From Parvibium lacunae (GTDB taxonomy: Bacteria > Pseudomonadota > Gammaproteobacteria > Burkholderiales > Burkholderiaceae_D), in assembly GCF_003335215.1 (NCBI RefSeq), contig NZ_QPGB01000001.1, positions 744,001 through 808,000 on the forward strand: a stretch of 64,000 nt of DNA, read 5' to 3'. How positions within the stretch are numbered: position 1 is the first letter of the stretch; every line of letters begins with the position of its first letter. The notes under the pieces are model-generated. The model was not told where the DNA came from and made no database searches. It saw only the letters and a program-made list of their open reading frames with translations. The position numbers were made by a program, and so were the translations under genes. Positions 44,847 through 55,401 of the stretch are shown here, piece after piece.

Positions 44847-47258
44847 ATGCCGCACCATACTATTTTGCATACATGGCTTTACCATATCAACAGCACAGGC
44901 TGGGCTTATTCAAAGGCGAAAACGCGATTGCTGCGTCCGCTGGCTTGCCTGTTTGCCTGTGTTGCAGCGACTCATGCTCAAGCGCTCACAGTCGGCCCGT
45001 TAAATGTTCGCTCACAACTCGGGCAAACATTTCGGGGCTCAATAAACATCACCTTGCAAGCAGGCGAACAACTGCCTGCCAATTGCGTTCGAATCCTCAG
45101 TAACAGCGCCCGCGCTGATGATATACCAGGCTTGCTCGGCGGAAGAACCTCCTTGGAAGCCAATGCTAACGGCGCTCAGATTTGGATTACCTCTGCCCAA
45201 CGAATCGATGAACCTGCCCTGCGCCTGAGACTACAAATTGGCTGCGACAACCCGGTTCAACGTGAATACATCGTTTTACTCGATCCCCCTAGCGATAAAG
45301 CCTCGGCTGAAGAGTCATCAACAGCGACACTCGCCCCTACAAATACAACCCCGCCGGGAGCACCGCTTGAAAGCATTACAAATGCCCCTACGCCTCGGCC
45401 CTCAAGCCGCCGCCAACCCAAGTCGAATGACATTCCCACTGAAAAAATGGTCGCGGCTCCTGCTGTCGATCAGCCTCAAGACGCGACAACCCCAGTAGCG
45501 GACAGCAAAGCAAGTCGCCAGGCCACCAAAAAAACCAGCGTATCGCCCCCCTCAGAGAAAGCTATTTCTCCTTTGCTCGAACCAGGTGTCCTGCCACCTA
45601 GCAAACAAAAAATTCTTCCTGCACCGCGCCAAAGCAAAACAAAAGAACCGCTCGTGAGCGGTGACAAGCTCCAATTGCTGGCTCCCGATATTGATGGTTT
45701 TTTGCCTGAGATTACCCGCACAACTGGGCTGCGATTGGCTGGAACGCTTCAACTCAATGCCGATGGCCTGATTTCCCCGCCCAGTCTAACCCCAGAGAAA
45801 TTAGAGGAAATCCGTCGCGAGCAACGTAAGCTAGCCGCATTTTTACGTGACGAGGATCTCTTAGCGCAATCACTGAAAAATGAAACTGAGCTAAAAGAAA
45901 AAATTGCGCAGCTTGATAAGCAGCTCAATGACGTGCGCACTGCACAAGCAACCACCCAAAGTAAATCTGGCGACATAACCGCTTTGTTCCTGTTTGGTGG
46001 GGCCGCTTTCCTAGGTTTTGGGTTGGTCATTTGGTTACTGTATCGGCTGCGTCAAGCACATCAGCATAAATTAAGTGAACCGTGGTGGGACGCGCAAGTA
46101 ACTCAAGCCAGTACGCATGCCCCTGACCTCGACGAATGGCAACATACAGGCACAGATGCAAGACCAATCATCGGGGCATTTGTGCCGCCAGCGGGCCCTA
46201 CGCAGGGTCAACATGTCGATACCAACATCCTCACGCTTGAACGCGCATCACAAGCCCAGCAAGATCCGGTCACGAACAGTCCGTGGTCAGCCTCGTTACC
46301 CTTAGATATTCCAACGCATGGCCCCTTACCCTCATTTGATGTCAGCATTGAGGAACTGCCAGACAGCAATCTAAACAAGCCAGGGCTAGGATCAACATTT
46401 AATCTTGAAAATGCTACGCCTCATGCAGAGGCCATTGACACACATGAGAGCACTCCAGTGTCACCTAAACTGGATGATGCCTGGGCGCAAGCCGACTCGC
46501 GACTTGAACTGGCACTGGATGAACCACTCATTCCTGTCTCGAATGCCGGTCAAACAATTACACCTTTGGCACCCGACTTAACGCTGCCGGATGGGCAGCC
46601 CGAGTTGACGATCCCCAGCAGCCTACTCAAAAACCCGCAACCAAGCAGCGCACTGAGCACAGCGGAAAAAACCAATAAAGCAGTAGAAAACCTCGATAAG
46701 CTCCTGACCCTGAGTCCTTATAAAATCACCCTGGCTGCGGTCACCATGGCCTATGTAGACAACTACAGTGAGCAGCGAATCAGCTATGCACAAGCTAAAA
46801 AAGCACAAGAAACCCTGAGCACCTGTGCGGGCTTACTGGAAGAAAGTGAGAAGTTAACGGGTCAAGGAGAAATTGATCAGGCGATCAGCCTATTGCGCCA
46901 TCAAGTGCATGAAAACAAAAGTCTACCGGCCGCCCCTTGGCTAGCCCTGTTCGACCTATACAGACAGGCAGATCGCCAATCTGTCTATGAGTCCCTAATG
47001 ATTGTCTTCGAGCGGCGCTTTGGTCGCAGCATGCCCGATTGGGCAACCTATGATAGCCAAGCCTTTCAAATCGGCTTGGATGAAATGCCCGAGCTGATGG
47101 ATAAAATCTGGCAGCATTGGGGCACACCAAGCGGCATGCTATTTTTGCAAAGCCTATGCGATAACCAACAAGCTCCCGATGAGGTATTTTTCAATCGCTC
47201 ACTCGCACGTGATGCGCTTAACTTAGCAAAAATATTACCTTTACAGGGCGAAGAGTAG
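44847..47258 (+). CDS. FimV-family protein (second copy in window)
   Basis: An 803-residue inner-membrane protein related to FimV/HubP polar proteins. After a signal segment (LACLFACVAATHAQA), LTVGPLNVRSQLGQTFRGSI and the following 80 residues match the FimV N-terminal domain, but with two cysteines and no LysM domain after it. A Pro/Ser/Thr-rich stretch, a coiled coil (about 310-375) and one transmembrane helix (GDITALFLFGGAAFLGFGLV, about 375-398) follow. The cytoplasmic part has an acidic linker and a C-terminal domain of about 190 residues (APWLALFDLYRQADRQSVYE, FERRFGRSMPDWATYDS). The true fimV lies 3 kb away on the other strand. No good ribosome binding site precedes the ATG. Its role is unknown; polar localisation or type IV pilus function is a guess from the family. 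Confidence 0.82.
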   Translation: MPHHTILHTWLYHINSTGWAYSKAKTRLLRPLACLFACVAATHAQALTVGPLNVRSQLGQTFRGSINITLQAGEQLPANCVRILSNSARADDIPGLLGGRTSLEANANGAQIWITSAQRIDEPALRLRLQIGCDNPVQREYIVLLDPPSDKASAEESSTATLAPTNTTPPGAPLESITNAPTPRPSSRRQPKSNDIPTEKMVAAPAVDQPQDATTPVADSKASRQATKKTSVSPPSEKAISPLLEPGVLPPSKQKILPAPRQSKTKEPLVSGDKLQLLAPDIDGFLPEITRTTGLRLAGTLQLNADGLISPPSLTPEKLEEIRREQRKLAAFLRDEDLLAQSLKNETELKEKIAQLDKQLNDVRTAQATTQSKSGDITALFLFGGAAFLGFGLVIWLLYRLRQAHQHKLSEPWWDAQVTQASTHAPDLDEWQHTGTDARPIIGAFVPPAGPTQGQHVDTNILTLERASQAQQDPVTNSPWSASLPLDIPTHGPLPSFDVSIEELPDSNLNKPGLGSTFNLENATPHAEAIDTHESTPVSPKLDDAWAQADSRLELALDEPLIPVSNAGQTITPLAPDLTLPDGQPELTIPSSLLKNPQPSSALSTAEKTNKAVENLDKLLTLSPYKITLAAVTMAYVDNYSEQRISYAQAKKAQETLSTCAGLLEESEKLTGQGEIDQAISLLRHQVHENKSLPAAPWLALFDLYRQADRQSVYESLMIVFERRFGRSMPDWATYDSQAFQIGLDEMPELMDKIWQHWGTPSGMLFLQSLCDNQQAPDEVFFNRSLARDALNLAKILPLQGEE

Positions 47259-47293
47259 CGTCATCCACAATCCAGCGTCGCTAACAGCACAAC

Positions 47294-47322
47294 GCCAAGA
47301 CTGGCTTTTAACCAGCCTTGGC
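47294..47322. terminator. Bidirectional hairpin between the FimV-family gene and trpB
   Basis: GCCAAGACTGG and CCAGCCTTGGC pair over 11 bases with one mismatch, around a 7-base loop. It lies between two convergent genes. Neither side has a clear T-run, so it may work poorly as a rho-independent terminator. Confidence 0.5.
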
Positions 47323-47370
47323 GCAGATTCACTACTTTAGGTTCAATTCGCTTGGATGGCTTTGAGTAGG

Positions 47371-48621
47371 TCAATCAGCACAGGCAATGCTCACTCCCGT
47401 AGCAGGTTTGCAACTTGGGTGACACCAGAACGCGGCACCGGACTGTCTTGCCACAGTATGCATGTCCTTATCACCACGGCCAGATAAGTTAACCAAAATG
47501 ATTTGGTCACGCGCCAAGGTAGGCGCTAATTTTATAGCTTGTGCAATCGCATGACTGGATTCAAGCGCAGGAATAATGCCTTCGATCCGACAACAATCAT
47601 GAAACGCCTGCAACGCCTCAGAGTCGGTAATAGCAACATACGCTGCACGACCACTGTCTTTCAAATAAGCATGCTCGGGGCCCACACCCGGATAATCCAA
47701 GCCCGCAGAGACGGAATGGGTTTCTACAATCTGCCCATTTGCATCTTGCAACAAGTAAGTCCGATTCCCATGTAAGACCCCAGGTGATCCAGCACATAAG
47801 GCGGCCGCATGATGCCCGGTTTCAATCCCTTCACCCGCCGCTTCTACCCCAATCAGTTTCACCTCCTCGTAGCCGAGATACGGATAGAAGATCCCCATCG
47901 CATTCGACCCCCCCCCAACACAGGCCAATACATAATCAGGCTGACGACCAGCCCGACCCAGCATCTGTGCAATACACTCTTCCCCAATGACGCTCTGGAA
48001 ATCACGAACCAACATGGGATAAGGGTGAGGCCCGGCAACGGTGCCAATGATATAAAAAGTATGATCAACATGCGTGACCCAATCGCGCATCGCTTCATTT
48101 AATGCGTCTTTCAGCGTACGCGAGCCAGAATGCACAGGGACCACTTTAGCCCCCAGAAGATTCATTCGAAATACATTTTGTGCTTGGCGGGCCACGTCCT
48201 CTGCCCCCATGTAAACGACGCACTCCATGCCGTAGCGAGCAGCCACAGTAGCAGACGCGACGCCATGCTGTCCGGCCCCAGTTTCAGCAATCACCCGGGG
48301 TTTCCCCATCCGCTTGGCGAGTAGCGCCTGACCAATCGTGTTGTTTACTTTATGGGCGCCCGTGTGATTCAGATCTTCTCGCTTAAAATAAATCTGCGCC
48401 CCGCCTAACATCTCACTCCAACGCTTCGCATGATAAATGGGGCTTGGACGGCCGACAAAATGCGCTAACTCATCTTTAAATTCGGCGATAAATGCAGGGT
48501 CTTTACGATAATGCTCATAAGCATCACGCAACTCATCCAATGCCTGCATCAAGGTTTCGGAAACGAACACGCCGCCATATGGGCCAAAATGGCCCTTTGC
48601 ATCTGGTAAATCGTATTTCAT
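47371..48621 (-). CDS. trpB: Tryptophan synthase beta chain
   Basis: Condenses indole with L-serine to tryptophan, PLP-dependent, 416 residues. The PLP lysine is in [15 protein letters not shown], with [20 protein letters not shown] and the phosphate loop [30 protein letters not shown] near the end is conserved. After that the protein continues for about 20 residues ([18 protein letters not shown] region), where TrpB normally ends within a few residues. I start at ATG 48621 ([17 protein letters not shown]), with GAGAAAG upstream, rather than ATG 48636. It lies 20 bases after trpF. The usual partner trpA does not follow; next is a hairpin and a convergent gene. Confidence 0.95.
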   Translation of the reverse strand: MKYDLPDAKGHFGPYGGVFVSETLMQALDELRDAYEHYRKDPAFIAEFKDELAHFVGRPSPIYHAKRWSEMLGGAQIYFKREDLNHTGAHKVNNTIGQALLAKRMGKPRVIAETGAGQHGVASATVAARYGMECVVYMGAEDVARQAQNVFRMNLLGAKVVPVHSGSRTLKDALNEAMRDWVTHVDHTFYIIGTVAGPHPYPMLVRDFQSVIGEECIAQMLGRAGRQPDYVLACVGGGSNAMGIFYPYLGYEEVKLIGVEAAGEGIETGHHAAALCAGSPGVLHGNRTYLLQDANGQIVETHSVSAGLDYPGVGPEHAYLKDSGRAAYVAITDSEALQAFHDCCRIEGIIPALESSHAIAQAIKLAPTLARDQIILVNLSGRGDKDMHTVARQSGAAFWCHPSCKPATGVSIACAD

Positions 48622-48641
48622 GAATGTCTTTCTCATGCCGT

Positions 48642-49328
48642 TTATTGCTCTGCCTGCCGGACAGCGGCAACAAACTGCTGAATCAGTTGATGGTCTTTGA
48701 TGCCTTTCGCGGACTCAACGCCGCTAGAGACATCTACTGCATAAGGACGAACCTGTTTAATGGCGGTAGCCACGTTTTGTACGTTCAAGCCACCACTCAA
48801 AACGGCCTGAGGCGCGAGTTTTTCTGGAATAAGAGACCAATCGAAGACCTTTCCACCACCGCCATAACCTGTCACATGGGCATCCAGTAGGAGCGCTTGA
48901 GCGGCGGTATATTGAGCTTGGTATTCTAACAAATCTAGCTCAGGCTGCACCCGTGCCGCTCGAATAAAGGGGCGTTGTACGGCTTGGGCAATCGCCATAC
49001 AGTCGGCGGGGCTTTCATCACCATGAAATTGCAAGAGCTGTAAGGGTACCTGCGCACACACTGCTGCCACCTCGGCGACACTGGCGTTCACAAACAAGCC
49101 GACCGTCATCACAAAGGGCGGAATCTCACGCACCAGTGCCGCTGCCTCGGCTGCAGTGACGTAACGCGGGCTTTTTTCATAAAACACAAAGCCCAAGGCG
49201 TCAGCGCCTACCGCGACTGCCGCCGCGATATCGTTCGCACGGGTCAGCCCACAGATTTTGATACGGGTTCGCTGCGGCCGAAAAGCAACCGAAGTGGAGG
49301 AAACAGATAACACAGTATCAGTCTTCAT
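48642..49328 (-). CDS. trpF: Phosphoribosylanthranilate isomerase
   Basis: Converts phosphoribosylanthranilate to the carboxyphenylamino-deoxyribulose phosphate in tryptophan synthesis; a TIM barrel of 228 residues. The catalytic cysteine is in [13 protein letters not shown], and the aspartate in [31 protein letters not shown] is the phosphate-binding end of the barrel. About 20 extra residues precede the usual start of the barrel. The ATG overlaps the truA stop as ATGA. The truA-trpF-trpB order is common in betaproteobacteria. Confidence 0.95.
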   Translation of the reverse strand: MKTDTVLSVSSTSVAFRPQRTRIKICGLTRANDIAAAVAVGADALGFVFYEKSPRYVTAAEAAALVREIPPFVMTVGLFVNASVAEVAAVCAQVPLQLLQFHGDESPADCMAIAQAVQRPFIRAARVQPELDLLEYQAQYTAAQALLLDAHVTGYGGGGKVFDWSLIPEKLAPQAVLSGGLNVQNVATAIKQVRPYAVDVSSGVESAKGIKDHQLIQQFVAAVRQAEQ

Positions 49329-50191
49329 TGGATATCAGGATAAAAACGAAAAGGAGATTGGGCTGCATCCGGCAGACCAAAGGCAACAGGATATTGTACC
49401 TGTGTCAGATATAAACCATCCGGCGCAAAGGTAGGTGCGGCCAAGCAGCGTTGACGACATGCCAATACCTCTCTCAACCAAGCGGGTGACTGCCGACCAT
49501 TGCCAACATAAATCAAACTGCCAACAAGGTTGCGCACCATATGGTGTAAAAAGGCATCCGCCTGCAAGCTAAAGCACAAAATTTGCGTACTGCGGATTGC
49601 TTGAACACCATCCTTAGCCTGAGCGCGGCCAACGGCCTCTGGCCGAAAAGTACTAATTCGTAACTCTTTTAGGGTACGTACCGGCGACTTCGCCTGGCAC
49701 TGTGAAGACCGAAAAGCACTGAAGTCATGCGTGCCCAACAAACTCGTCGCAGCTGCCTGCATCCCCGCGATATCCAGTGGCTCGTGATACCATGCCATCC
49801 GCCCGTGCCAGTGCGGCAGACGGACTGGATCAGTGTACAACCAATATTCGTAACGCCGTGCCGTGGCAGAAAAGCGGGCATTGAACTCACTCGCCACGGG
49901 CTGCGCCCAGCGCACCGCAATACTGGGGGGCAAAAACGCATTGACACCACGGATCCAAGCATGGGCCGGACGGTTACACGCAACATCGGGAATGTCAAAA
50001 CTCACGACTTGCGCCGTGGCATGCACCCCAGCATCGGTTCGTCCGGCGCAGATCGTGGGGATACACGTATCATCGCCGACAAACTGGCGGAGTGCCCGCT
50101 CTAAGGTATCCTGTACCGTCAGTCCACTCGGCTGAGTTTGCCAGCCCTGCCAAGGCTGGCCATCGTATTCGATACCTAGCGCTATTCGCAT
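49325..50191 (-). CDS. truA: tRNA pseudouridine synthase A
   Basis: Makes pseudouridine at positions 38-40 in the anticodon arm of many tRNAs, 288 residues. The catalytic aspartate lies in TICAGRTDAGVHATAQV. EYDGQPWQGWQ at the N-terminus, FSARSSATARRYEYWL-like sequence near residue 105, and FLHHMVRNLVGSLIYVG near the C-terminus are family signatures. It overlaps trpF by four bases. A terminator separates it from fimV upstream, so the truA-trpF-trpB operon should have a promoter in the 138-base gap. Confidence 0.95.
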   Translation of the reverse strand: MRIALGIEYDGQPWQGWQTQPSGLTVQDTLERALRQFVGDDTCIPTICAGRTDAGVHATAQVVSFDIPDVACNRPAHAWIRGVNAFLPPSIAVRWAQPVASEFNARFSATARRYEYWLYTDPVRLPHWHGRMAWYHEPLDIAGMQAAATSLLGTHDFSAFRSSQCQAKSPVRTLKELRISTFRPEAVGRAQAKDGVQAIRSTQILCFSLQADAFLHHMVRNLVGSLIYVGNGRQSPAWLREVLACRQRCLAAPTFAPDGLYLTQVQYPVAFGLPDAAQSPFRFYPDIQ

Positions 50192-50206
50192 AGTTGTTTC
50201 ACAAAC

Positions 50207-50236
50207 AAAAGGCCAGCTCGGGTTACCAAGCTGGCC
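50207..50236 (-). terminator. Rho-independent terminator after fimV
   Basis: On the minus strand GGCCAGCT and AGCTGGCC form a perfect 8-bp stem around a 10-base loop, followed by TTTTG. It lies about 95 bases after the fimV stop and just before the truA start. Confidence 0.85.
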
Positions 50237-50329
50237 TGATACGTCAAGTCAAAGTAAGAACAAAGGCGATCTTACTGAATGCAAGTGCAGCGGTTAGCTC
50301 TCTAGCTCACTTTAAAGCCAAGCTAGCCC

Positions 50330-53300
50330 TTAGGCAATCTCAGCAAGCATTTCTTGGGCTTTGGCTTTTTGTGCCGCATCCCCCGCTTCTAGGACCTCTT
50401 CTAGCAATTCTTGAGCGCCCTCTTTGTCACCAATATCCAGGTAAGCCTTCGCTAGATCAAGCTTGGTGGCGATCTCTTGCCAGTAAGACGGATTATCCGT
50501 CACTTCTTCCTCGGTGCTCACCATTGAGTCAAGATCCAGGTCGAGGCCGGCTGTATCAAGTGCCGGAGGCGCTGGTGGCACGATCGAAACGTCGCTGGCA
50601 GCTTCCAGCGCTGGCACATCAATTTCAATAGCTAATGCGTCATCAGATTTAGCATGATCACCCAACGAAGGTACCTCTAAATCACCAAGATCGAAATCAA
50701 CCTGGCTTTCTGGCTCATTAACTGTTTCGGGTGTGGTACTGGCGACTGAACTGCTGAGGTCAACATCAATCTGTGGTGCAGTGAAGTCAACATTAGTCCC
50801 TGAGGAATCAAAGTTCAGATCAAAGTCAAGTGTCGAATTTTTGTCCTCAACGGGCAACGATGTGGGTAAATCCAGCGCTAAATCACCGCTTGCTTCAAAC
50901 ACCGCAGGTTGTGTATCCAATACCTCTTTTGTCAGGTCTAAATCTAAGTCAGTATCGCCGCCCAGTTCGAGTGGCATATCAACATCAGGCGTTTGCTGCG
51001 CAGCCAAGCCATTCGGCAGTTTCACCGTTTCCGCAGGATCAATCGCAGCGATTGCTGCCGCTGTTACCGCAGCGGTCGCAGCGCCAGCCACTGGGAGCGT
51101 ACTCACCGCTTGAGCTTGCGTGACGACAGGAGCATTGGCATACATGGGATTATTGGGGTCAACTGCAGCCCCAATCGACAGCACTCGCGGCCACTCGTCA
51201 CAGTCGCCATTCGTCATTGCATACATCTCACCGGCGAGGGTTTCTACGACTTTCACATCACCGCGCTGTGCGGCCAGCTCTATCAGTTTTAGGCGTACGG
51301 CTTGACGTTCATTGTCACGGCGCAGGGCCTCTTTCAGAATTTCTTCTGCCTGTGCTTGGCGACCATAAGCAATGTATACATCCGCTTCTGCAATTGGATC
51401 GACTTCGTTAGAGTCGAGCGCAGAGGTGGTAACGGGACCAAAAGTAGAGTTGAACATACTGTTGGTATCAACGCTTTGCCCACCCGTTTGCCCGAATACG
51501 GAGTTCGCCTGGAGGTTAGTTCCAGTAATAATACTGTCTTCAAATTGCTGGAACTTCTTGCGTCGCATTGAGCGATAAATGGCATAACCTGCGGCAAGTA
51601 AACCCAGCAAACCGATGCCACCCAATGCAAAGGGACTACGCAAAATATCCAGAGGACTGCTCATGGCGGGGGCTTCGGGTGCAGGAGCGGGTGGCGCCAC
51701 TGGCGCAACCGGCGCTGCAGGTGCAGCAGGTTGTTGCTCAGCAGGCTTATCTGCGGGCAATGGCGTTGCGTTGGCAGCTTCTTTTACCTTCGCTTCCGCC
51801 TCTGCTTTGGCTTTCGCTTCGGCATCCGCTTTCTCTTTGGCTTCTGCGTCAAGCTTGGCCTTGTTCTCGGCCTCTAGCTTAGCTTTCGCTTCTGCGTCGG
51901 CCTTGGCCTTTGCGTCAGCGTCTGCTTTAGCCTTAGCGTCGGCGTCAGCCTTGGCTTTGGCCTCAGCGTCTGACTTCGCTTTCGCTGCTTGCGCATCCGC
52001 TTTCGCCTTAGCTTCCTGAGCTGCTTTTTCTTGAGCCGCTTTTTCTTGCGCAGCTTTAGCGAGTGCTTCGGCTTTCTTAGCCTCTTCCAATTTGGCTAGC
52101 TGCTCATTTTTAAGTTTTACGGCATTCGCGAGATCGTTAACATTTTTTTCAAGCTGCTTGGTTCGGCTCTGCGTTTCTTCCAAAGCCTTTTTCTCTGCAA
52201 TCGCTTTTTCATTACCGCTCGACGCGGTTGATTTGGCTTTCTTGTCAGCGTCGTTATTTGCAGCACTCAGCTTAAGTTTATCGCTAGATTCTTTAACCGG
52301 GGCCTTATCTTCAACCTTAGCTGTGATTTTCCCTGCAGCCTGCTGGCCTGGTTCCGCTTTGCCACTGGCTTTATTGACCGCAACCACACCAGCCAGTTTC
52401 TCACGATAGGCCGCAAAGTCTGCAGTTTGTGCAACCACGACTTGGCGCGCCTCACTGGTGGAAACACTACGCGCCTCCTCAGCAGACGGCAACGTCAGTA
52501 TCTGCCCTGCGCGCAAGCGGTTCATATTGCGCCCAATAAATGCATCTTCGTTGTTACGGTACAGTGCAACTAATGCCTGATCAAGCGAAACCCCCTGGGG
52601 ACCAACTGTGCGAGCAATTTTGCTCAGCGTATCGCCCGCTTTGACGGTGTAGGACTGGCCACTTTGCTCATTGGGGCGCTCAGCTTTCTCCGCAGCAACA
52701 GATTTAGCTGCTTTGCGTTCATTAGCCTGCTCGGCTTTGGCAGCAGCACGTTCCTTCGCCTCAGCTTTGGCCGCCGCTTTCGCTGCAGCACGCTCTTCTG
52801 CAGCGACTCTTGCCTCATCACGCGCACGGGCGCGGGCAACCGCTTTCTCTTCCGCAGCGGCACGCGCTTCTTCAGCCGCTTGCGCCTTCGCTTGAGCTTT
52901 CGCCGCAGCTTTTTCCTCTGCGGCTAATCTAGCTTGCTCACGGGCTAGCGCCCGTGCCTCTGCCGGAGAGATAGCGGATTGCTGAATTGAACTGTCTGTA
53001 TTGATCGAACGCAAAGGGCGAACCTCTGTTTGTCCCGGCGTTCCGCTTGACTCAACGGGACGAGCAGGCTGGATATTCGTGACCACGGGCGCCGCAATGC
53101 TCTCTGGTCGGGACAACTTGAGTTCTGGTGGATCAAGCAGAAGTGTGTATTCTCGGATTAGTTTGCCTGTGGCCCAATTCAGCTCAAGCAATACATCCAA
53201 AAAAGGCTCGTTAATCGGCCGTGTTGAGGTAACGCGGACAATTGGCTTACCGTCCGCGCGCTTTTCAACGTTCAACCTGATCCCTAACAGAGCCGGATTG

Positions 53301-53524
53301 AACTCCATGCCCGCTTGCTTGAATGCTTCTTGGGGCGCCAAACGCGCTGTCAGCCCATTTTCCTCCTCTTTGCTGAGAGCGGTAATTTCAACCTCTGCCC
53401 GCAAAGGCTGACCCAAGGCAGACTGAACATTCAGCCTGCCAAGGCCGGCAGCATTAACTGCCGTTGAGGTTAAGCCGGTTGCCAGTGCAATGGCCAGAGC
53501 GAGTTGTGTTGGTTTGAATTTCAT
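50330..53524 (-). CDS. fimV: FimV, polar/pilus assembly protein
   Basis: Inner-membrane protein that organises cell-pole functions and supports type IV pili and twitching, 1064 residues. A signal peptide ([18 protein letters not shown]) is followed by the FimV N-terminal domain ([20 protein letters not shown]). A Lys/Ala/Glu-rich helix lies at about 185-285, LysM at 291-346 ([17 protein letters not shown]), and a second Lys/Ala/Asp repeat region at about 465-580. A Pro-rich hinge and one transmembrane helix (about 628-650) follow. The acidic cytoplasmic part ends with the FimV C-terminal domain ([20 protein letters not shown]). AGGG lies seven bases before the ATG. The asd...fimV...truA order matches other betaproteobacteria. 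Confidence 0.95.
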   Translation of the reverse strand: MKFKPTQLALAIALATGLTSTAVNAAGLGRLNVQSALGQPLRAEVEITALSKEEENGLTARLAPQEAFKQAGMEFNPALLGIRLNVEKRADGKPIVRVTSTRPINEPFLDVLLELNWATGKLIREYTLLLDPPELKLSRPESIAAPVVTNIQPARPVESSGTPGQTEVRPLRSINTDSSIQQSAISPAEARALAREQARLAAEEKAAAKAQAKAQAAEEARAAAEEKAVARARARDEARVAAEERAAAKAAAKAEAKERAAAKAEQANERKAAKSVAAEKAERPNEQSGQSYTVKAGDTLSKIARTVGPQGVSLDQALVALYRNNEDAFIGRNMNRLRAGQILTLPSAEEARSVSTSEARQVVVAQTADFAAYREKLAGVVAVNKASGKAEPGQQAAGKITAKVEDKAPVKESSDKLKLSAANNDADKKAKSTASSGNEKAIAEKKALEETQSRTKQLEKNVNDLANAVKLKNEQLAKLEEAKKAEALAKAAQEKAAQEKAAQEAKAKADAQAAKAKSDAEAKAKADADAKAKADADAKAKADAEAKAKLEAENKAKLDAEAKEKADAEAKAKAEAEAKVKEAANATPLPADKPAEQQPAAPAAPVAPVAPPAPAPEAPAMSSPLDILRSPFALGGIGLLGLLAAGYAIYRSMRRKKFQQFEDSIITGTNLQANSVFGQTGGQSVDTNSMFNSTFGPVTTSALDSNEVDPIAEADVYIAYGRQAQAEEILKEALRRDNERQAVRLKLIELAAQRGDVKVVETLAGEMYAMTNGDCDEWPRVLSIGAAVDPNNPMYANAPVVTQAQAVSTLPVAGAATAAVTAAAIAAIDPAETVKLPNGLAAQQTPDVDMPLELGGDTDLDLDLTKEVLDTQPAVFEASGDLALDLPTSLPVEDKNSTLDFDLNFDSSGTNVDFTAPQIDVDLSSSVASTTPETVNEPESQVDFDLGDLEVPSLGDHAKSDDALAIEIDVPALEAASDVSIVPPAPPALDTAGLDLDLDSMVSTEEEVTDNPSYWQEIATKLDLAKAYLDIGDKEGAQELLEEVLEAGDAAQKAKAQEMLAEIA
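51770..52130 (-). repeat. Degenerate coding repeat in fimV (Lys/Ala/Asp/Glu units)
   Basis: The minus strand encodes many near-identical short units of the form [18 protein letters not shown]. At DNA level GCG/GCC/AAA/AAG/GAC codons alternate with scattered silent differences. Such a tract can shrink or grow by in-frame slippage. It lies in the periplasmic part between LysM and the membrane helix and should be helical. Confidence 0.8.
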
Positions 53525-53785
53525 GCGTTTACCCTGCTACCCTATTTAACTGGTGAACCCCGTTTGTTTTCCGTTATCTCTCACCGTAACAAGAAGGTCA
53601 AGCTTTTCATTCCGCTCAACGGATGCCAAGTTCACGGTTTACCTTATTTTCGACTGAAAACCTACACTCTCGTTTCTTCCAAGCCTAGCGAGAAAGGCTA
53701 AACATACTGCCAACCTCATATTTCAAGGCATTTAGTAATCTGTAGCAACAAGACATATTGCCTATTGCCAACAAATAGAGAGAAA

Positions 53786-53807
53786 AAGCCCATGAAAACA
53801 TGAGCTT
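53786..53807 (-). terminator. Second terminator after asd
   Basis: On the minus strand AAGCTCATG-TTTT-CATGGGCTT forms a 9-bp stem (one G-U pair) with a T-rich tail (TTT CTC). It follows the first asd hairpin by about 30 bases. Confidence 0.7.
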
Positions 53808-53837
53808 GGGAGCATTAGCTTAACCTAAATGCCAATA

Positions 53838-53870
53838 AACAAGGGCGTCGCTTTTGGCAACGCCCTTGTT
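53838..53870 (-). terminator. First terminator after asd
   Basis: A perfect 11-bp stem, AACAAGGGCGT with ACGCCCTTGTT, encloses an 11-base loop. On the minus strand it continues TTATTGG. It lies about 130 bases past the asd stop. Confidence 0.8.
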
Positions 53871-53999
53871 TTATGTGGCTAGCGAACGACAAATGTGCGC
53901 TCAAACCCTGAATTGGTTACAGACGTGGGCCAAACCCCGGATCAGTCCAGTTGTACAGGCCAAGGCGTACCGCCATCCAGCGAGCAACACAGTCATCCA

Positions 54000-55130
54000 C
54001 TAAGCTGCCAACAAAATGCGCAGCATGCGGCGCAATGGCTCAGCCGCCCCCCACAGTAGTTGGTCGCCCACGGTAAACGCGCCGAGGTAGTCGCCGCCCA
54101 TCGCTAATTTGTGCAAACGCCCGACCGGCACAGTCAATGTACCTGTTACCGCAGCTGGAGTCAGGTGTTTTTCGGTGGCTTCACGCTCGTTCGGCACCAC
54201 TTTGACCCAATCATTGGCCTTGGCGATGATGTCGCTCACTTCATCCAATGGCACATCGCGCTTGAGTTTGATGGTCAAGCCTTGTGAGTGGCAGCGCATC
54301 GCGCCAATCCGCACACACAGGCCATCAATCGGGATACTGCCTGCGCTACGGAAAGCTGGGTTACCCAAAATTTTGTTGCATTCAGCGCCGCCCTTCCATT
54401 CTTCCTTGCTTTGACCATGCTCAACCGGCACATCAATCCAAGGAATCAAGCTACCCGCCAAGGCGGTGTTGCGGAAGTTTTTCGTGGGGAAGCTCTCGGC
54501 GCGCATGGTTTCAGCCACTTTGCGGTCGATATCCAAAATCGCCGAAGCCGGGTCTGCCAACTCGGCTTTCACTGCATCGTGCAACGCGCCCATTTGGCTG
54601 AGCAGTTCACGCATGTTTTGTGCGCCCGCGCCGGAAGCGGCCTGATAAGTCATGGCGCTGACCCATTCCACCAAACCTTGTTGGAACAAGCCACCCAAGC
54701 CCATCAACATCAAGCTCACGGTACAGTTGCCACCGATGTAGTTTTTAACGCCTTTAGCAAGGCCATCTTTAATGACGTTTAGGTTGACCGGGTCGAGCAC
54801 GATAATGCTGTCGTCTTTCATGCGCAATGAAGATGCCGCATCAATCCAGTAGCCGTTCCAGCCCGCTGCACGCAGCTTGGGGAACACCTCATTGGTATAG
54901 TCGCCGCCTTGGCAAGTCAGAATCACGTCCAGCTTTTTCAGCTCGTCAATGTCAAAGGCATTTTTCAGCGTGGGCTCGGCGTTGGGAGCAAAGCTAGGCG
55001 CAGTGCCACCGGCATTGGAGGTAGAGAAAAAAACTGCTTCGATATGGGCGAAATCATTTTCCGCTTGCATACGTTGCATCAGCACGGAACCCACCATGCC
55101 GCGCCAACCGACTAAACCTACTCGTTTCAT
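54000..55130 (-). CDS. asd: Aspartate-semialdehyde dehydrogenase
   Basis: Reduces aspartyl phosphate to aspartate semialdehyde, the branch point to lysine/diaminopimelate, threonine and methionine; 376 residues. [19 protein letters not shown] is the NADP-binding N-terminus, the catalytic cysteine is in [15 protein letters not shown], and the catalytic histidine and substrate arginine are near [18 protein letters not shown]. Length and motifs match the Gram-negative (E. coli) class. I start at ATG 55130, five bases after AGGTGA; upstream in-frame starts are ignored. It is separated from leuB by an inserted hydrolase gene. Bases 55131-55401 hold its promoter region; a weak hairpin is seen near 55171-55194. 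Confidence 0.96.
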   Translation of the reverse strand: MKRVGLVGWRGMVGSVLMQRMQAENDFAHIEAVFFSTSNAGGTAPSFAPNAEPTLKNAFDIDELKKLDVILTCQGGDYTNEVFPKLRAAGWNGYWIDAASSLRMKDDSIIVLDPVNLNVIKDGLAKGVKNYIGGNCTVSLMLMGLGGLFQQGLVEWVSAMTYQAASGAGAQNMRELLSQMGALHDAVKAELADPASAILDIDRKVAETMRAESFPTKNFRNTALAGSLIPWIDVPVEHGQSKEEWKGGAECNKILGNPAFRSAGSIPIDGLCVRIGAMRCHSQGLTIKLKRDVPLDEVSDIIAKANDWVKVVPNEREATEKHLTPAAVTGTLTVPVGRLHKLAMGGDYLGAFTVGDQLLWGAAEPLRRMLRILLAA

Positions 55131-55401
55131 GGAATCACCTACGATGTTAAGTGTCTGGATTTTTTCCCGGTCTAGCACCCACGCCAGACCGCAGATGCCA
55201 AACGCTTATCCGATAATGGTCTTAATGGTTTTAATTGTAGAAATTTTGGCTGTGCGAACGCCAACCACTGCTTGAACAGCAGCGAAGGAAGAAACGGCGT
55301 GAGCGAATGCAAAAGACATGGCAGCAAAATTAAGGAAAACCAATCAGAAGAAGATTTTAACCGAAATCATGGATTTTGTGCACAAGGCAGCACTGGGGAA
55401 A

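Larger units (their letters stand above)
53525..53999. other. fimV-asd intergenic region (475 bases)
   Basis: No gene is supported here. It holds two tandem minus-strand hairpins after asd (listed separately) and, between about 53530 and 53780, the presumed fimV promoter region. TTGCTA, 17 bases, TGAAAT can be found on the minus strand at about 53740-53712, but each box matches consensus at only four of six positions. Bases 53880-54000, just past the asd stop, show nothing convincing. Confidence 0.6.

Noticed and set aside
51568-52927. Ala/Ser- and Phe/Arg-rich plus-strand open frames opposite fimV
   Set aside because: They are complements of the Lys/Ala/Glu repeat tract, not genes.
53920-54040. 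A 37-codon minus-strand frame just past asd that reads like protein (ends GLYNWTDPGFGPRL)
   Set aside because: It overlaps the end of asd in another frame, has no start or ribosome binding site, and is too short to support as a gene remnant.
55131-55401. Riboswitch upstream of asd (lysine type)
   Set aside because: Only one weak hairpin is visible, and no conserved lysine-riboswitch core was recognised.
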